Of a stretch of DNA of 64,000 nt, positions 43,124 to 55,800 are shown one piece after another. The translations under genes and the position numbers were made by a program. This DNA is from Coix lacryma-jobi var. lacryma-jobi. Lineage: Eukaryota; Streptophyta; Magnoliopsida; Poales; Poaceae. How positions within the stretch are numbered: the first letter of the stretch is position 1; every line of letters starts with the position of its first letter. The stretch lies in NCBI GenBank assembly GCA_009763385.1, contig CM019831.1, positions 79,333,845-79,397,844 on the forward strand, read 5' to 3'. The notes beneath the pieces were generated by a model. That model made no database searches. It worked only from the letters and a program-made list of their open reading frames with translations, and had not been told where the DNA came from.

Positions 43124-44737
43124 ATGGGGGAAACCTTTTGGATCTTGTATAGACTGACTTTTATTTTGAGTTTCTTTTCTTTGCATTTTAGCATACGCAT
43201 TTACATTCTGAGCTTCATGTTTATAATCACTAGAATGTAACTATGCTCTGTTAGTATGCTCCGATGCTTATGTTGATGCTTGTAGCTTATGCTCCTTCTG
43301 ATCACTAGTACATGTTATGAGCTGAGCTATTTCGGAATGGTGAATTTGCCTAATGTATAAAATCTGAAAATGATCACCATTGAGGTATGCAACTAGCATG
43401 TGTAGGGTGTGTTGAGTCCATTCCTGCTTTTCATATATGCTAGGTTGCTATGTCTCTAGTTCTGAGTCATTCACTGCTTGGTTTGTTCATATCATGTTTA
43501 AAATTTGAACCAAGTTTTAGTGAATTGAAAAGATCGAGATGGGATTGCTTGTCAACACCTCACGGTATCGAGACTGTTTCTCATTGCACTTTGAGTTAAA
43601 CTTGAGCCGTGTAGTGTATGACCGAAACCGTAGCTTTAAGCTTCTGATTGTTCGGCATAGGCTTCGCTCGGTTGAAAAGTTAGGCAATGACAAGCTTTCA
43701 ACCTCTCGCAATCACATGCTAAATTTGAACTTGTGTAATTTCACCGCTGCAAACTCCGATATAAAACTGAAATCACAAGTATATGCTTCATTCCTATGCA
43801 TGATGATTGAACTTTGCTAGGGGTGGTTCACCTTGTATACATGTTTAGCACTTGTTTGGATTCCTATCTATACATGTGTAGTGCTATTTTGATGGTGACT
43901 ACCTTTTTGGCTAAAAACTGCTCACTTGCTCATATGCTTCATATTTCGTATGTGTGATCAGTTTGAGCCTTTGCTATTTGAGTGCTTAGTTGTGCCATTG
44001 GAGCTATACCGATTAGAGCATTTTTGCACTCTTTTGATTATATGCCTGAAGCCCCTAACTTGCATTTCTGACTTCATATGCATTTTGAAAAGGGGGAGTT
44101 TGTTGAGGGGGAGACCTTTGCTCGGTTCCTGGTCTTGATAAGTGCATTTTCAACTAAGGGGGAGAAATGACAAATCATATGTCTCCTAGGGGGAGTTTTT
44201 GCTAAGGGGCGAATTTTCAAATCCTGTGCTCTTCTCTTGATTGGACCTAAGGGGAGTCCCTGGTTGCTTGCACCTGTCGAGGGGGAGTTTGCTAGTTGTG
44301 TTGAGCCGTGCCTCTATCTTGAGGGACTAGCAAACATTTTTCTCATTTGGCGTCGAGTTTGATTTCGATTGGTTCGAAGACCTTTCGATTGTTTTTCAAT
44401 TGGTCGGAGTGGTTTTCGTGCTAGTTGTGTTGAGCCTCTGTGCCTCTATCTTGAGGGACTAGCACTTTGCCATTTTTTAGCTCCGATTTTCAATTGGTTT
44501 TTGCTAGCGGTGTTGAGCCTTTCTACCCTTCTTGAGGGCTAGCTTTGCTTTGCTTGGTCGCGTCGAGCCGTTGCCCATGTCTTTGGGGACCAAGTTCTCG
44601 CTTCTTCCACTTGACCTTCTTCGGCTTTGCTATGCTTTTGGGTCATTTGGTTGAGTTCTCTCTTCTCCTTCCTCCTACCTTCTTCTTTCATTATGATTTG
44701 TGTGTGTAGTTGACAATGCACTCATCAAGGGGGAGAT
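43124..44737 (+). other. 3' untranslated region of C with seven polypurine tracts
   Basis: There is no envelope-like or other ORF, unlike some Sireviruses. Polypurine tracts lie at 44088-44098, 44105-44113, 44156-44164, 44188-44195, 44249-44256, 44279-44287 and, next to the LTR, 44727-44735 (AAGGGGGAG). The first 700 bases are collinear with A 1-710. Confidence 0.88.
44288..44594. repeat. Stem-loop units in the 3' UTR of C
   Basis: There are four units: TTTGCTAGT/ACTAGCAAA (44288-44335), GTGCTAGT/ACTAGCAC (44418-44465), GCTAGC/GCTAGC (44503-44544) and CTTGGTC/GACCAAG (44552-44594). Loops start TGTGTTGAGCC or GCGTCGAGCC and end CTTGAGGG or CTTTGGG. They are the reverse complements of the units in D and F, as expected from the opposite orientation. 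Confidence 0.88.
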
Positions 44738-46889
44738 TGCGGATACATGGGTGTATGCCGAGTCTCTGAGTGATGAGTGATTGTCAACGGGTTTGATCGC
44801 ATGTTCTTTGGCTTGTGTTGTGCAGGTGTCGAGCACGGAGACAGTGATCGAGGGCAAGGTGAAGGTCAAGTTGAGACGTGCCGTGCCGACGGACTGGGTG
44901 CGATGAAGGATGGGCGTGCCGTGCGGCGGACGTGCCATGCCGATGTATCGAGCAGTGAAGGGCGGACGTGAGGCTTGGACTGAGGGACCGAGTGCCTGAG
45001 GATCAGCTGTGGTGGCTGGCAGCCTGGGACAGCGACGAGCGGAGACTTGCGGGGCACGGTGTTGCTCGGGTCGAGGACCTGGGGACACGTGTCGGTGGAC
45101 GGGGTGCACGGGCGGTGCATCCCCTCTACAGCTCCGGTTTGGTGGTTGAGCCAGGGAAAACCACCGGTGGACGGTTTCCGAGTTTGGGCCTCAAAACTCG
45201 GGTGCTCGGTTCCAGGTTGAGCCACAAAACTGGGCGCGGACGGTTCCGAGTTTGGCCACAAAACTCGGGCGATGGGCCGGTTTCCGAGTTTGGGCCTCAA
45301 AACTCGGGCGCTGCGGGTTTCTGAGTTTGGGCCACAAAACTCAGGCTGGTGGGCTGGTTTCCCGGTTTGGGCCTCAAAACCGGGGGTTGCTGGAAAAGGC
45401 TGGTTTCCCGGTTTGGGCCACAAAACCGGGGGTGCAGAGCGAGGACGGCACGTGGCGGCAATCGGAAGGTTGCGTGGAGGCAACGCGGACGAGTTGTGCG
45501 GGGCGTGGCCGTTGGATCTACCTACCACTTGAGTTGGTCCAGAATAACCTTAGGGTTTAGCTGGTTCGCTCTGTAATTAGAATAGAGAGGGGTAGAGTAG
45601 GAAATAGACTTAGACTAGAATAGGATAAGTAGTCAGGGGAGACACCCTCCTCCTCATCTCAGTTTTAGCCATCTCATTTGTCTTCCTGCACTTAGGGTTT
45701 CCTGCTCTCCCATCCCCTGCTGTAGCTGAGATCCGCAGAGAGACTTGCAACTCTGTGTACTGTTGATTTTGAGGAAAGGAGGCCGTAACCTCCTTGTCGT
45801 AGCGTGTGTTTGCGCTTCGGCTTGCAATCGTGGGGTGTGATTCGTGTTTTGTTCGTGTTCTTCGCGAATCCTTTTCCCCACGATTTTCCCGTCGCTTGAT
45901 CTCTTTGCTCGGTTCATCTTTTGCAATTCCGTTTGAACTGGTTTGTTCTAGATCGTGAGGCACTTCTTTCCACCGAAGGAATCATCCTCTAACCTCACGG
46001 TCTAGGAGATCGATCGATTTTTTGTTTCGGGTCAAGTTTCTCCCTTCCCCGAAATTCTTCGATTCATCGATTTGGAGATAGGTTCGAGCCATGATCTCTT
46101 AGAGATAGCTCACTATACTCTTGTGACTCTTCTCACCAAGTTGATCCTAGAGGATTTGTTTTGGGTGAGATCGAGTCGAATCGGTGAACGAACAGCCTGA
46201 ATCGGGGTGACCGGACGCTGCCTGTTCAACGACCGGACGCTGTCAGTGAGTCCGGTCGATGAACACCTTCGCTGTGTTCGGTTCGTGACTTGACCGGACG
46301 CACCTTTCGCTAAGTGACCGGACTCGCTCATTGTACTGTTCACTTGGCTTGTATTTGTGACCGGACGCACTGCTCTCGACCGGACGCTCGTCTCTGGTGA
46401 GTCCGGTCAGAAACAGTAAGCTCCGAAAACTGTTTTGCACGACCGGACGCGTCCGGTGGTCAGCGACCGGACGCAGGCAGAGTCCGGTCAGTGCTGGTTC
46501 GACGCGTTTCATCCGCAGTTTGTTCGTTCGTCTTTCGATTCGAGATTCGTTTGTTGCGTTGGATTCCTAACTTCGTGCTCTACAGAATTTGGGCTTCCGC
46601 TCTACAAAATAGCCTGAATCCCCCTCGCGTTGCTCGGGGGAGGTTGAGGTTACCCAAAAACCCATCCCGTCACTAGTTGACTTGCGTGAACTTTGGGTGA
46701 GGAAGTTTTGTGGTGCCTCGCTGTGATCCCAGGGATCATCCACCCTCTTCCAAGGGTCATGGGCATCACGTTTTGGTAGTAGCTCTTGGGGATTGATTTT
46801 GGGACACTTGGCCAAAGTTTCGAGAGAGATTATTGGCTCCCATTCACCCCCCCTCTGGTCGCTTGCTTTTTGTATTTCTCGGTCCTTCA
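44738..46889 (+). repeat. 3' LTR of C (2,152 bp)
   Basis: It starts TGCGGATAC directly after AAGGGGGAGAT and ends GGTCCTTCA. It is nearly the same as 35036-37196, including the palindromes (45134-45434) and the extra segment near 46578-46708. Confidence 0.93.
45134..45434. repeat. Array of eight palindromes in the 3' LTR of C
   Basis: It has the same unit order as 35437-35734. The third unit reads AAAACTGG where the 5' LTR reads AAAACCTGG, one of several one-base length differences. Confidence 0.88.
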
Positions 46890-46895
46890 CTCCGC

Positions 46896-49342
46896 AATCT
46901 GATTTTGCGTCTCAGAACGAGTTCCCTTTGAACTCGATGCGAGCATTAGGAGTGATAATGGTTCCGAATTAAAGAAATTCGGTTTTGAGAAGTTTTGTAA
47001 CTCTTGGGTTTAGAGCATCAGTTTCTTCTCCCTACACACCGCCATAGAATGTGTGGTAGGAGGAAGAATCGGACCTTGTAGAGATGGCCAGGACGATGCC
47101 CGATGAGCATAGGACTCCTAGGCGATATTCGGCCGAAGCTATGAGCACTGCATGCTACATTTCCAATCGCATTTTTCTCCGAGCTTCTTGAAAAAGACTT
47201 CTTATGAGTTGCGTTTGGAAGACAGCCCAAGGAGAGTATTTAGAGTCTTCGGTGCCATTGTTTTATACTCAAAAAGGCAACTTGGACAAATTTGAGTCCG
47301 TTCTTCTGACGGTGTATTTTTGGGTTATGGCACTCATACTCGTGCATATCGTGTACTTAACCTGATACTAACCGAGTCATGGAGAATCTGATGTCACCTT
47401 CGACGAGACCATGGTTTGTCCTTCTTCTCGTTTTGAGCGTGCAGGTAATCATGAGGTTGGAGAGCCTCTTTTGTGATGATGAAGAGAAAGGTGCTGAAGG
47501 GATGGATGACCCGGCACCACCTCTACCTGTTGTGCCGCAAAGAGCGGCTTCTACTACGACTCACGGCCCCGATCCCTCTTCTTCGACTTGGGGGCCGTGG
47601 GATCCGCCACCCTGAATGGTACCTTTTGTACCCGGGGAGGCACCAGCTGCTGTCTAGGGGGAGATCACTTCTGCTCGAGAGGCGCCATGACATATCCAGC
47701 GCCAACACCCGCCTCAACAGATGATCGGCAACATCGGCGAACGTGTCACTCGGTCAAGGTCACAACAAATCTCTCACTTTGCTCATTCTGCATTTGTTGC
47801 TGATTTTGAACCCCGAGATGTTAGATACGCTTTATCTGATCCAGATTGGGTCAATGCCATGCATGAGGAGTTAGAAAATTTTGAAAGAAATCGGGTTGGG
47901 TTCTTGTTCCTCCTCCTCCTGAGTGTCACCCTATTGGGACAAAATGGGTTTTCAAAAACAAACAAGGAGAGGATGGCCATGTTATGAGAAACAAGGCCAG
48001 ACTAGTAGCCCAGGGGTATAGTAGAAGGAGGGGATAGACTATGAAGAGACTTTTGCTCCTGTAGCTCCTTGGAGGCAATTAGGATACTCTTGGCTTTTGC
48101 TGCATCCAAAGGGTTTAAACTTTTTCAAATGGATGTCAAGAGTGCCTTCTTAAACGGCTACATAGAAGAGGTAGTGTATGTGAGACAACCCCCCGGTTTC
48201 AAAAATCCCAAGTTTTCAAACCATGTTTTTAAACTTCACAAAGCTTTGTATGGTTTTGAAACAAGCCCCTAGAGCCTGGTATGATAGGTTGAAAACCTTT
48301 TTGCTTGCTATTGGTTTAAAATGGGATGTGTGGATAAAACGCTCTTTCTCCTCAAGCAAGGCAATGACACTCCCTTGGTCCAGATTTACGTGGATGATAT
48401 CATTTTCGGTGGTTCTTCTCATGCTTTGGTTGCCAAGTTTGCAGACACTATGAGCATGGAGTTTGAGATGAGCATGATGGGCGAGTTGACGTTTTTCCTC
48501 GGGTTGCAAATCAAGCAATCCCGAGAGGGGACGTTCATGTACTAGGGCAAGTACACCAAGGACATCCTAAAGAAGTTCAACATGGGTGAGGCCAAGCCTC
48601 TTCCAACACCCATGCCGGCCACGGTGGCCCTGGATGCGGATGTGGAAGGAGAAGCTGTGGACCAGAAGGAGTATCGGAGTATGATCGGGTCGCTGCTGTA
48701 CCTGACGGCGACACGCCCGGACATCCAGTTCGTGGTGTGTCTGTGCGCGCGATTTCAGTCATCGCCGCGCACTTCTCACCGTCAGACGGTCAAGCGCATT
48801 ATGAGGTACTTATTCTTCACTCCAGAATTTGGGATTTGGTATTCTGCTTCCTCCACCTCTCCCTTTGCGGTTACTTGATGCCGATTTTGCTGGTTGCCGT
48901 ATTGATCGCAAGTCCACTTCTGGGACTTGTCAGTTTATTGGTTCTTCTCTTGTATCGTGGTCTTCTCGCAAGCAGTCTAGTGTCGTCCAGTCTACCACGG
49001 AGGCTGAGTATGTTGCTGCGGCTAGCTGTTGTTCCCAGTTGCTTTGGATGATGGCCACTTTGCGTGATTTTGGTCTGAGCTTTTCTCGTGTTCCTTTGCT
49101 TTGTGACAGCACGAGTGCTATTAGCGTTGCCAAGAACCCCGTGCTGCACTCTAAGACCAAACACATTGATGTGCGCTTTCATTTTCTGCGAGACCACTAT
49201 GAGAAGGGTGATATCGACCTTCGCCATGTCGATACTCATCATCAGTGGCTGACATTTTCACCAAGCCTTTGGACCAATCAACTTTTGCTAGGTGAGAGGT
49301 GAGCTGGGTGTGTTTTTCCCCTTGAGGTGGGGAACATTTTGA
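46896..49342 (+). pseudogene. pol: Pol of B, second part (integrase to RNase H)
   Basis: It resumes exactly where element C split it. The integrase remainder (46896-47330) is heavily frameshifted. The RT region includes FQMDVKSAFLNG near 48125 and YVDDIIFGG near 48390. The RNase H block near 48840-49260 keeps KSTSGTCQFIGSS and STTEAEYVAA. Several stops (for example TAG at 48542) are present. It is non-functional. Confidence 0.9.
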
Positions 49343-50453
49343 CTCCTGACTTTGTGTTTTTCATTTGGTTTCTTCATGCATGTTTGCATTTCATCTTGCA
49401 CATTTACATTCAGAGCTTCATGAATATAATCTTTATAATGTGGCTATGCTCTGTGTAGTATTTGCTCCGATGCTTTCTCTTGTAGCTTATACTCTTTCTG
49501 ATCACTATGCATATTGTGAGCTGAGCTATTTCTGAATGGTAAATCTGCTTAATGTACATAAAACTTGAAATGTTCACCATTGAGATATGCAACTAGCATG
49601 TGTAGGATGTGTAGAATTCACTCGTGCTTTTCATATATGCTAGGTTGCTATGTCTCTAGTTCTGAGTCATTCACTTGCTTGGTCTGTTCATATTCTGAAA
49701 TAAAATTTGAACCAAGTTAAGCGAATTGGAAAGATCGAGACGGGACTGCTTGTCAGCACATCACAGTTTTGAGACTGTTAATCATTGCACTTTGAGTCAA
49801 ACTTGAGCTGTGTAGTGTATGACCGAAACTGTTGCTTTAAGCTTTTGATTACTTCTGCATAGGCTTTGCACAGTTGAAAAGTTAGGTGATGACAAGCTTT
49901 CAACCTCTCGCAATCACATGATGAAATTTTAATTTGTGTACTTTAACCGCTGCAACTCCGATAAAATTTAGATACACAAGTTTATGCTTCATTCTATAGC
50001 ATGATGGTTGAACTGTGCTAGGGGTAGTTCACCTTGTATACATGTTTAGCACTTGTTTGACTTCCTGTCTATACATGTTTGGTGCTATTTTGATGGTGAA
50101 TACCTTTTGACTGAAAACTGCTCATTTCGCATTTGGTGATCAGTTTGAGCCTTCGCTAGCATTTTGTGCATTTTATGAGTCATCGGATCAGCACTCTGTC
50201 GAGCATCTTCTCATTCTATCGACTATATTTCTGAAGCTGCTAACTTGCATTTCTGACTCATATGCATTTTGGAAGGGGGAGTCTTGCTTGATGGTGCATT
50301 TTCAACTAAGGGGGAGAAAATATTGACAAATCATGAGTGCCTTCTGTGTTCAACTAAGGGGGAGATTCCCTGGTTGTGTGTACCATTCGAGGGGGAGTTT
50401 GCTCGCTACTGCGTTTTCGAGCTGGTAACAGTTGGTTCGGAGCATTTTTGGTA

Positions 50454-50748
50454 GCTAGTTGTGTTGAGCCTTTGCCTCTTTCTTGAGGAACTAGCACCTT
50501 TGATCTTTTATGCTCTTCAGCTGATTTCTAGCTTTCTTTAGTTGGTATTGAGCTTCCTTGCTAGCGGTGTTGAGCCCGTCCTGCCTCTTCTTGAGGGCTA
50601 GCTCTATTTTGCTTGAAGTTCAGTTGATTCTTCAATTGGTATCGAGCTTTCTCGCTAGCGGTGTTGAGCCTGTTCTACCTCTTCTTGAGGGCTAGCTTTG
50701 CTTTACTTGGTTGCGTCGAGCCATTGCCCATGTCTTTGGGAACCAAGT
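50454..50748. repeat. Stem-loop units in the 3' UTR of B
   Basis: There are four units: GCTAGTT/AACTAGC (50454-50495), GCTAGC/GCTAGC (50560-50602), GCTAGC/GCTAGC (50654-50697) and ACTTGGTT/AACCAAGT (50705-50748). Order and loops match those in C. Confidence 0.85.
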
Positions 50749-50830
50749 TGTTCTGCTCTTTCCACTTGACCTTCTTTGACTTTGATATGCTTTTGGGTCA
50801 TTTGGTCGAGTTCTCTCTCCTTCTTCCTTC

Positions 50831-50835
50831 CTTTC
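50831..50835 (+). repeat. Left target duplication of element I
   Basis: CTTTC lies here; the right counterpart at 63321-63325 is CTATC, one base different. Confidence 0.7.
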
Positions 50836-51271
50836 TGTCGGTGTTTGTTAACCGGCAACTCGTCTTGAGTAATCTCAGACGATTTGTTCAGTGGGGATCG
50901 GCGTTCGTAGGACTCGGCGAGTACACAGGGACAGCGATTTATACTGGTTCAGGCCGCTGAATAGCATAATACCTTACGTCCAGTGCGGCGTGTGCCTCGT
51001 GTATGATTATGATTCAATGTTCGATTCTCTCTGGAGCCTGCACCTGCTTCCCCTTATATATCTGGGTGAAGCAGAGCGCAGACCGAGTCCTAGTCGGTTA
51101 CATCAGAGGAGTCCTATTCTAATTACAAGACTTCCTTTAAGAACTCAACTAGGTTACAATAAGAGTCTTAATCCAAATACGCTTCGTATCAAGTCTTCGG
51201 ATCTCCAATGCCGTCCGGGATTAGTCGGAGGGATCATCTTCTGATGATATCTCTGACATCCTGGTCCGTTA
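50836..51271 (-). repeat. 3' LTR of I (436 bp)
   Basis: The plus strand starts TGTCGGTG and ends GGTCCGTTA. It is the same length as the other LTR, with 17 substitutions by hand count (14 transitions, 3 transversions) and no gaps. It contains a TATATAAGGG box on the minus strand at 51051-51061. Confidence 0.93.
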
Positions 51272-52843
51272 AGCCCCCGAGCTCTTCATCATTTTCTCAG
51301 ATCATTATCTTCTGGTTTCTCTTTGAGAATCTCTGAGTAATATCTTGAGAAATCTTGAAGTGCTCCGTAGGTAAAGAACTTCCATGGCATGCACTTTTTC
51401 CTAAAAAGTGCACCCATAGGGTGTAGCCCCCGAGCGTCTTGTTATTTATAATAACTTTGAGGATCTTTTGAGCCTTTTCCGAGTAATTCTTGGGTAAGAA
51501 AAAACATTTTCTTTATAGATTATACCCTGTAGCCCCCGAGCCTGAGTTCCGAGTTCTTTAGTAGTCGGCACTTGGGATCTTCAGAAATATATGATCAGAT
51601 AATCTATTTAAGAAATGAGGAGTCAGAACACGACACCAATTCGTTGCTTAAACCGTCCAAGTAAAAAATATTCATCTTCAGGTGGGTAATGTTTTCAACA
51701 AACATCCCGTATCACCCACCCCCAATAAATAGAAATTACCATGAGGCCAGCAATAATTGACCAGTGACTGTTCCAGCTGTCTGTATAATGATGATGTTGT
51801 CGTTTTCTGCAACTGCAAACTTTGTCGTCTTTGTCTTGAGGTGCGTGTGGGAAACAGCTCTGTTACCGATATCAAGCTTCACATGCACCATAGTACATGG
51901 TTGAATTATTGCTCCAGCGGTCACTTTTGTTGATGAACCATGTCCATAGACCAAGAAGAAAGAGAAACCACCTATAAATACCCTACCTGGGAAGCAAGGA
52001 GTTCATATCCTATAGGAGTGTAGAACTTCTCTTAGTCCCATGAGTTTTATAGTAGTGACAACAGAGATGGCCAAGCCCCCGGGTGTCTTCCTTATGTAAA
52101 AAAGATGAGGTGCCCAGAAGAACTCCTGTGAAGGGACCATCCGCCAGGGTGGTTTCCAAGTGGTTGCGAGCAAAGGGATACAGAGGTGTGTCTAGAAGAA
52201 CTCTTGTGACTACCACTCGTAGATAACCTCGGAGTCACAGGTTGTCAAAAGGGCGGCGAGGGTGATGGTCTTCCCTAGAGTTCCTTAAGTACCGGGGTGG
52301 TGCCTGAAATCCACCTTGGGATGCACTGAAAAGATAGTGTCTGCCCAAGGTTCTGTGTCTGCTTTACTGTGTCTCACTGAACCCGGTCCTTGGTGCAATA
52401 GGCATCAAGGCTCTGTACCTTGATTACACTAGAGTAGCGTTTTACATCCTGATTGTACTTCTGCTGATAATCGTTGTATCTCAAGATGTTGCTACGTATC
52501 TCTGTTGTAATTCCGAGTAATAATAAATAAGATCCGGGTACTTGGAATATTTTCCGAGTCCTCTGTCTTGTTCTCCGAGTACTAAATGTGTCTTGTGAAA
52601 GAAGGAAGCTTGTCTGTTTAGCTAGAGCTGACGCCGTTTGTAGCGCTTTCTCACCCGTTAGGGTTTTGAACAGTCTCTTAACGCCGTTTGTGAGAGATGA
52701 ACGGTTGCCCAAAACAGATCTATAATAAGCCGCCGTCGGGCTGTATGTCCCTCACGCTTTCATCAAGCCATTGCCTTCAAAGTTAGAAATCCCCTAGCGA
52801 ACCATTAGTTGATGCGTGCGTAGAAAGTCTCTCGTCATCAACA
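51272..52843 (-). other. Non-coding region between 3' LTR and antisense gene of I
   Basis: The polypurine tract next to the LTR reads AGCTCGGGGGCT on the minus strand (51272-51283). The core GCTCGGGGGCTA recurs near 51424 and 51531, and a related word lies near 52076. No gene is recognised. The right end should hold the promoter of the antisense gene. Confidence 0.7.
52720..52729 (+). promoter_or_regulatory. Possible TATA box of the antisense gene
   Basis: CTATAATAAG lies about 115 bases before the ATG at 52844. A direct repeat ACGCCGTTTGT (52631 and 52681) lies just upstream. This is inferred from position and sequence only. Confidence 0.35.
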
Positions 52844-55800
52844 TGGGTCCCAAGAGACAAGCCGCTGGTGATAAGAAGAAGGTTAGGATCACCACCACCG
52901 GAAAGCCGAAGCATCCCAATCCCCCAACTGACATATTGGCGTGGAAAAAACCAGACACCATCTTGTCAGAGCTAGCATTCTTGGTGCAACAAGGATTACT
53001 TCGAGCACAACCACTTGATGGATGGAGAGTGCCCACCGATCACCGCGCTCCTGCCCCCAACACCACTGAAATAGTGATGTTCAAGTCCTTTGTCGAGCGG
53101 GGATTAGGGCTTCTTGCTTCTGACTTTTTCCGTGGATTGCTGCACTATTATGGTTTGAATCTCAACCATATCACTCCCAATGCCTGCTTCCACATTGCAA
53201 TTTTTACCCATCTGTGTGAAGCTTTGCTGGGTATCTGCCCTTCTTTTACTCTCTTTCGCTATTTCTTCTGGGTGAAGTGTCAACCCAGTGATGCTAGTGT
53301 AGAGGTAGTCGGCGGTGCTAGCATCCAGTTAAGGTTAGAGGTAGCTAGTCAGTACATAGCTGAAGATTTGTCGGATTCTGTCAAAGACTGGGCTTCCGGC
53401 TGGTTTTATATGGCAAAACCTCCGCCGGCGCTTCGTCGTCACGACGGGTGGCCTCCGCAAAAGTGCCATGAGTGGAGAGACAAGATGATGTGAAGGATTG
53501 AGGATCCACACTGCTATAGGATTAGAGGGATCATGCTCGACCTCGATTGCGTGATCCATAGCATCTCGAATTATGTTGAGCGTCGACGCACATGATTTTT
53601 CTCAGCTCTACCCAGAGAGAACTTTGTGGTGCACGATAATCATCTGCACGCTAGGATAATTCTTGGATCGTGTCTGCGGACGTTCGTCATGAAGTCGAAA
53701 CATGTTGAATCAGACTGTGAAGTCTTATGGAGGGTGAACCGGCTTCTCAAAGGTCGTCAACACCTTGCTCCAGTGCCATGGTGACAACACATTCTCCGCC
53801 ATTACCCCTCCGCATCATTAAGTATATGATTACCATTCGAGGTGTCTATGAATAAATATCTCCTTCTGGATTGAATGTTCTTCTTCTTCTAGGGCCATGG
53901 GGAGAGATGACTGTATGATGAATCTGTGCCTCTCCTGAATATGATCCGGCCTATCTTGCTGTGAGAAGCAAGAAGTAGGCATAGTTTTGGGGGGTCCTCT
54001 CTGAAGTGAGGATCTTCCCAACAAACCGAGCTCTCCTGAATATCTTGACTGGCTTGACACAGATTCAACTGACTCTGATGTCATGCTTATAGACCCGGAA
54101 GCCGGGAGTACTCGGAAGAGGTCACCGACTCCACTTCAAGACGCTGGGGAAACTATCCCAAAGAAGGCTCGCACTGGTAAGTGACGTGTTGTACCAAAAG
54201 TACTTTTGTCACCAGCTCTGGCTGAAAAGCACTGTAATATGGGTGCTCCTGGTAAGGGGAAACCCGAGTACTCTATAGTCCTTTTGTATCTGGATTTTGA
54301 TAAACTTTTGTCTTATATATGGCGATGTATCAGATGCTGAGACAACTCAAGGGACTTCAAGTGGTGGAATCCATGAAGAAACTCCGGTTTCGGATCCGCT
54401 TCTGAAGCAGCCTCTTTTAAAGTTGTCGAAGCCATTGAAGCTCGTGAAGTAAGTTTCCAGCGTTTGTAGAGTGTTCACAGATTTCTGATACTAACATGAG
54501 TACTCGTCTGTTTGTAGGAAAACAAAACTAGATGCAATAGCCTCGAGTACCGTTCCTGATTCCCAGGCGGTAGAGGAGTCGGGGTCGCTGGCCAAGGATG
54601 ATTCCAACGTGCCGCCAAACTTTAGCCAGGTAGATCCACTGCCTGGCTCCTCTCCGTCCAAGTCTCAGGCCGATGAGGCTCCTGATGTGGATGTTCCCCC
54701 ATTACCTCAGGTTGGTTGGCCGTTCTCCATCTTTTGTTATCCTGCTCAGCTGGAGTTTGACCAAGTGTTCAATGACTGGTTTTTCCGTACGTGATAGCCG
54801 GATGAACCAACCTTGGACATGGTCTTGGCGGATATCCGTGTAGAAGATTCAACTCGTCAACAGGGAGGGTCTGTAGATGTCCCCGAGTCCTCGCGCCAGG
54901 GGGCGACTCTCGACGTATCCGGGATGATCAGGACCTCAACCGGTTGAAGGAGCTGAGCGATCAAGTGAGAGCCCCTGTTGAAGCTCTCACCAATTGTTGA
55001 GGTGAGTTTCTCAATTTCTTCTTGTTGTACTGTAGTCACGTCCGAGTACTCACAGTAGTGTTTTTATGTAGGCCTTTGACTTCAAGGTTAGGGATCAGGT
55101 CACCCGGATCCGCCGGAGGATGTCCATGAGAACCAAAAACTCCGGGACTACATTGCCCAGGACCAAATCAGTTAAAAGGTAGCCACCCAGCTTCTGCATA
55201 ACCGCATCAATGAACTCCAAGGCAACCTAAAGGAGGTGGTCGCGGAGCGTGATGCTGCAAACGACCGTGAGGTTGGGCTGAAAGCTAAGGCTGCCTCTAT
55301 GGAGCAGAAGATGAAGGAGATAAAGAAGGCTTCCAAAAAGCAGCTTGAGGGTAAACTTTGTAGTTTTCTGTGTCAGTCGATTCCATAGTGTCAATCTGAT
55401 TATATGATAACTGACTGATATTTATGCAGATGCGAATAAGCTAGCTTCTGGGTGGCAGAGCGCATTCAACCGGAAACAGGCGGAGCTTGAGGAGGTATTT
55501 GCTAATGCGCAAAGTACTCTTTAGGAAGCTAAATTGATGCGTGAGGGTGCTGACCGGGACCTTCTGCAGGCTCTGAAGTCTACGAAGGAGTCGCGGGAGG
55601 CTCTCGAATCTTCGCAAGCTTCTCTGAAGGCCTTGGAGCATGCCGTCGAGCCCATCCTGAACATGATTCCGGCATCAGAAGGAGTTGAGGAGACTTTGAT
55701 TGATCGGGCCAAGGCTGCGCCTGGGCGGCTGGCTCAATATATCAAAGATATGTCAATTTCTGTGGTGCAAGGTCTGATGGCGACGCTGCGGTTGCATCTG

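Larger units (their letters stand above)
35033..46889 (+). mobile_element. Complete Sirevirus C, nested in pol of B
   Basis: It has both LTRs, a primer binding site, gag, pol, a 3' untranslated region with seven polypurine tracts and hairpin units, and target duplications. The LTRs differ mainly by one-base length changes rather than substitutions, so the insertion looks young. The frames of gag and pol are nevertheless broken many times by one-base deletions, often in homopolymers, which may be sequencing errors. Confidence 0.93.
49343..50835 (+). other. 3' untranslated region of B, left part
   Basis: It is collinear with the C region from 43124 on. Polypurine tracts lie near 50274, 50309, 50357 and 50390. 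There is no gene. It is split by element I at 50835/50836. Confidence 0.87.

Noticed and set aside
43926..44138. A small frame in the 3' region of C considered as an envelope-like gene
   Set aside because: It is short, not conserved in A or B and has no signal peptide or membrane segment; this Sirevirus family seems to lack the envelope-like ORF.
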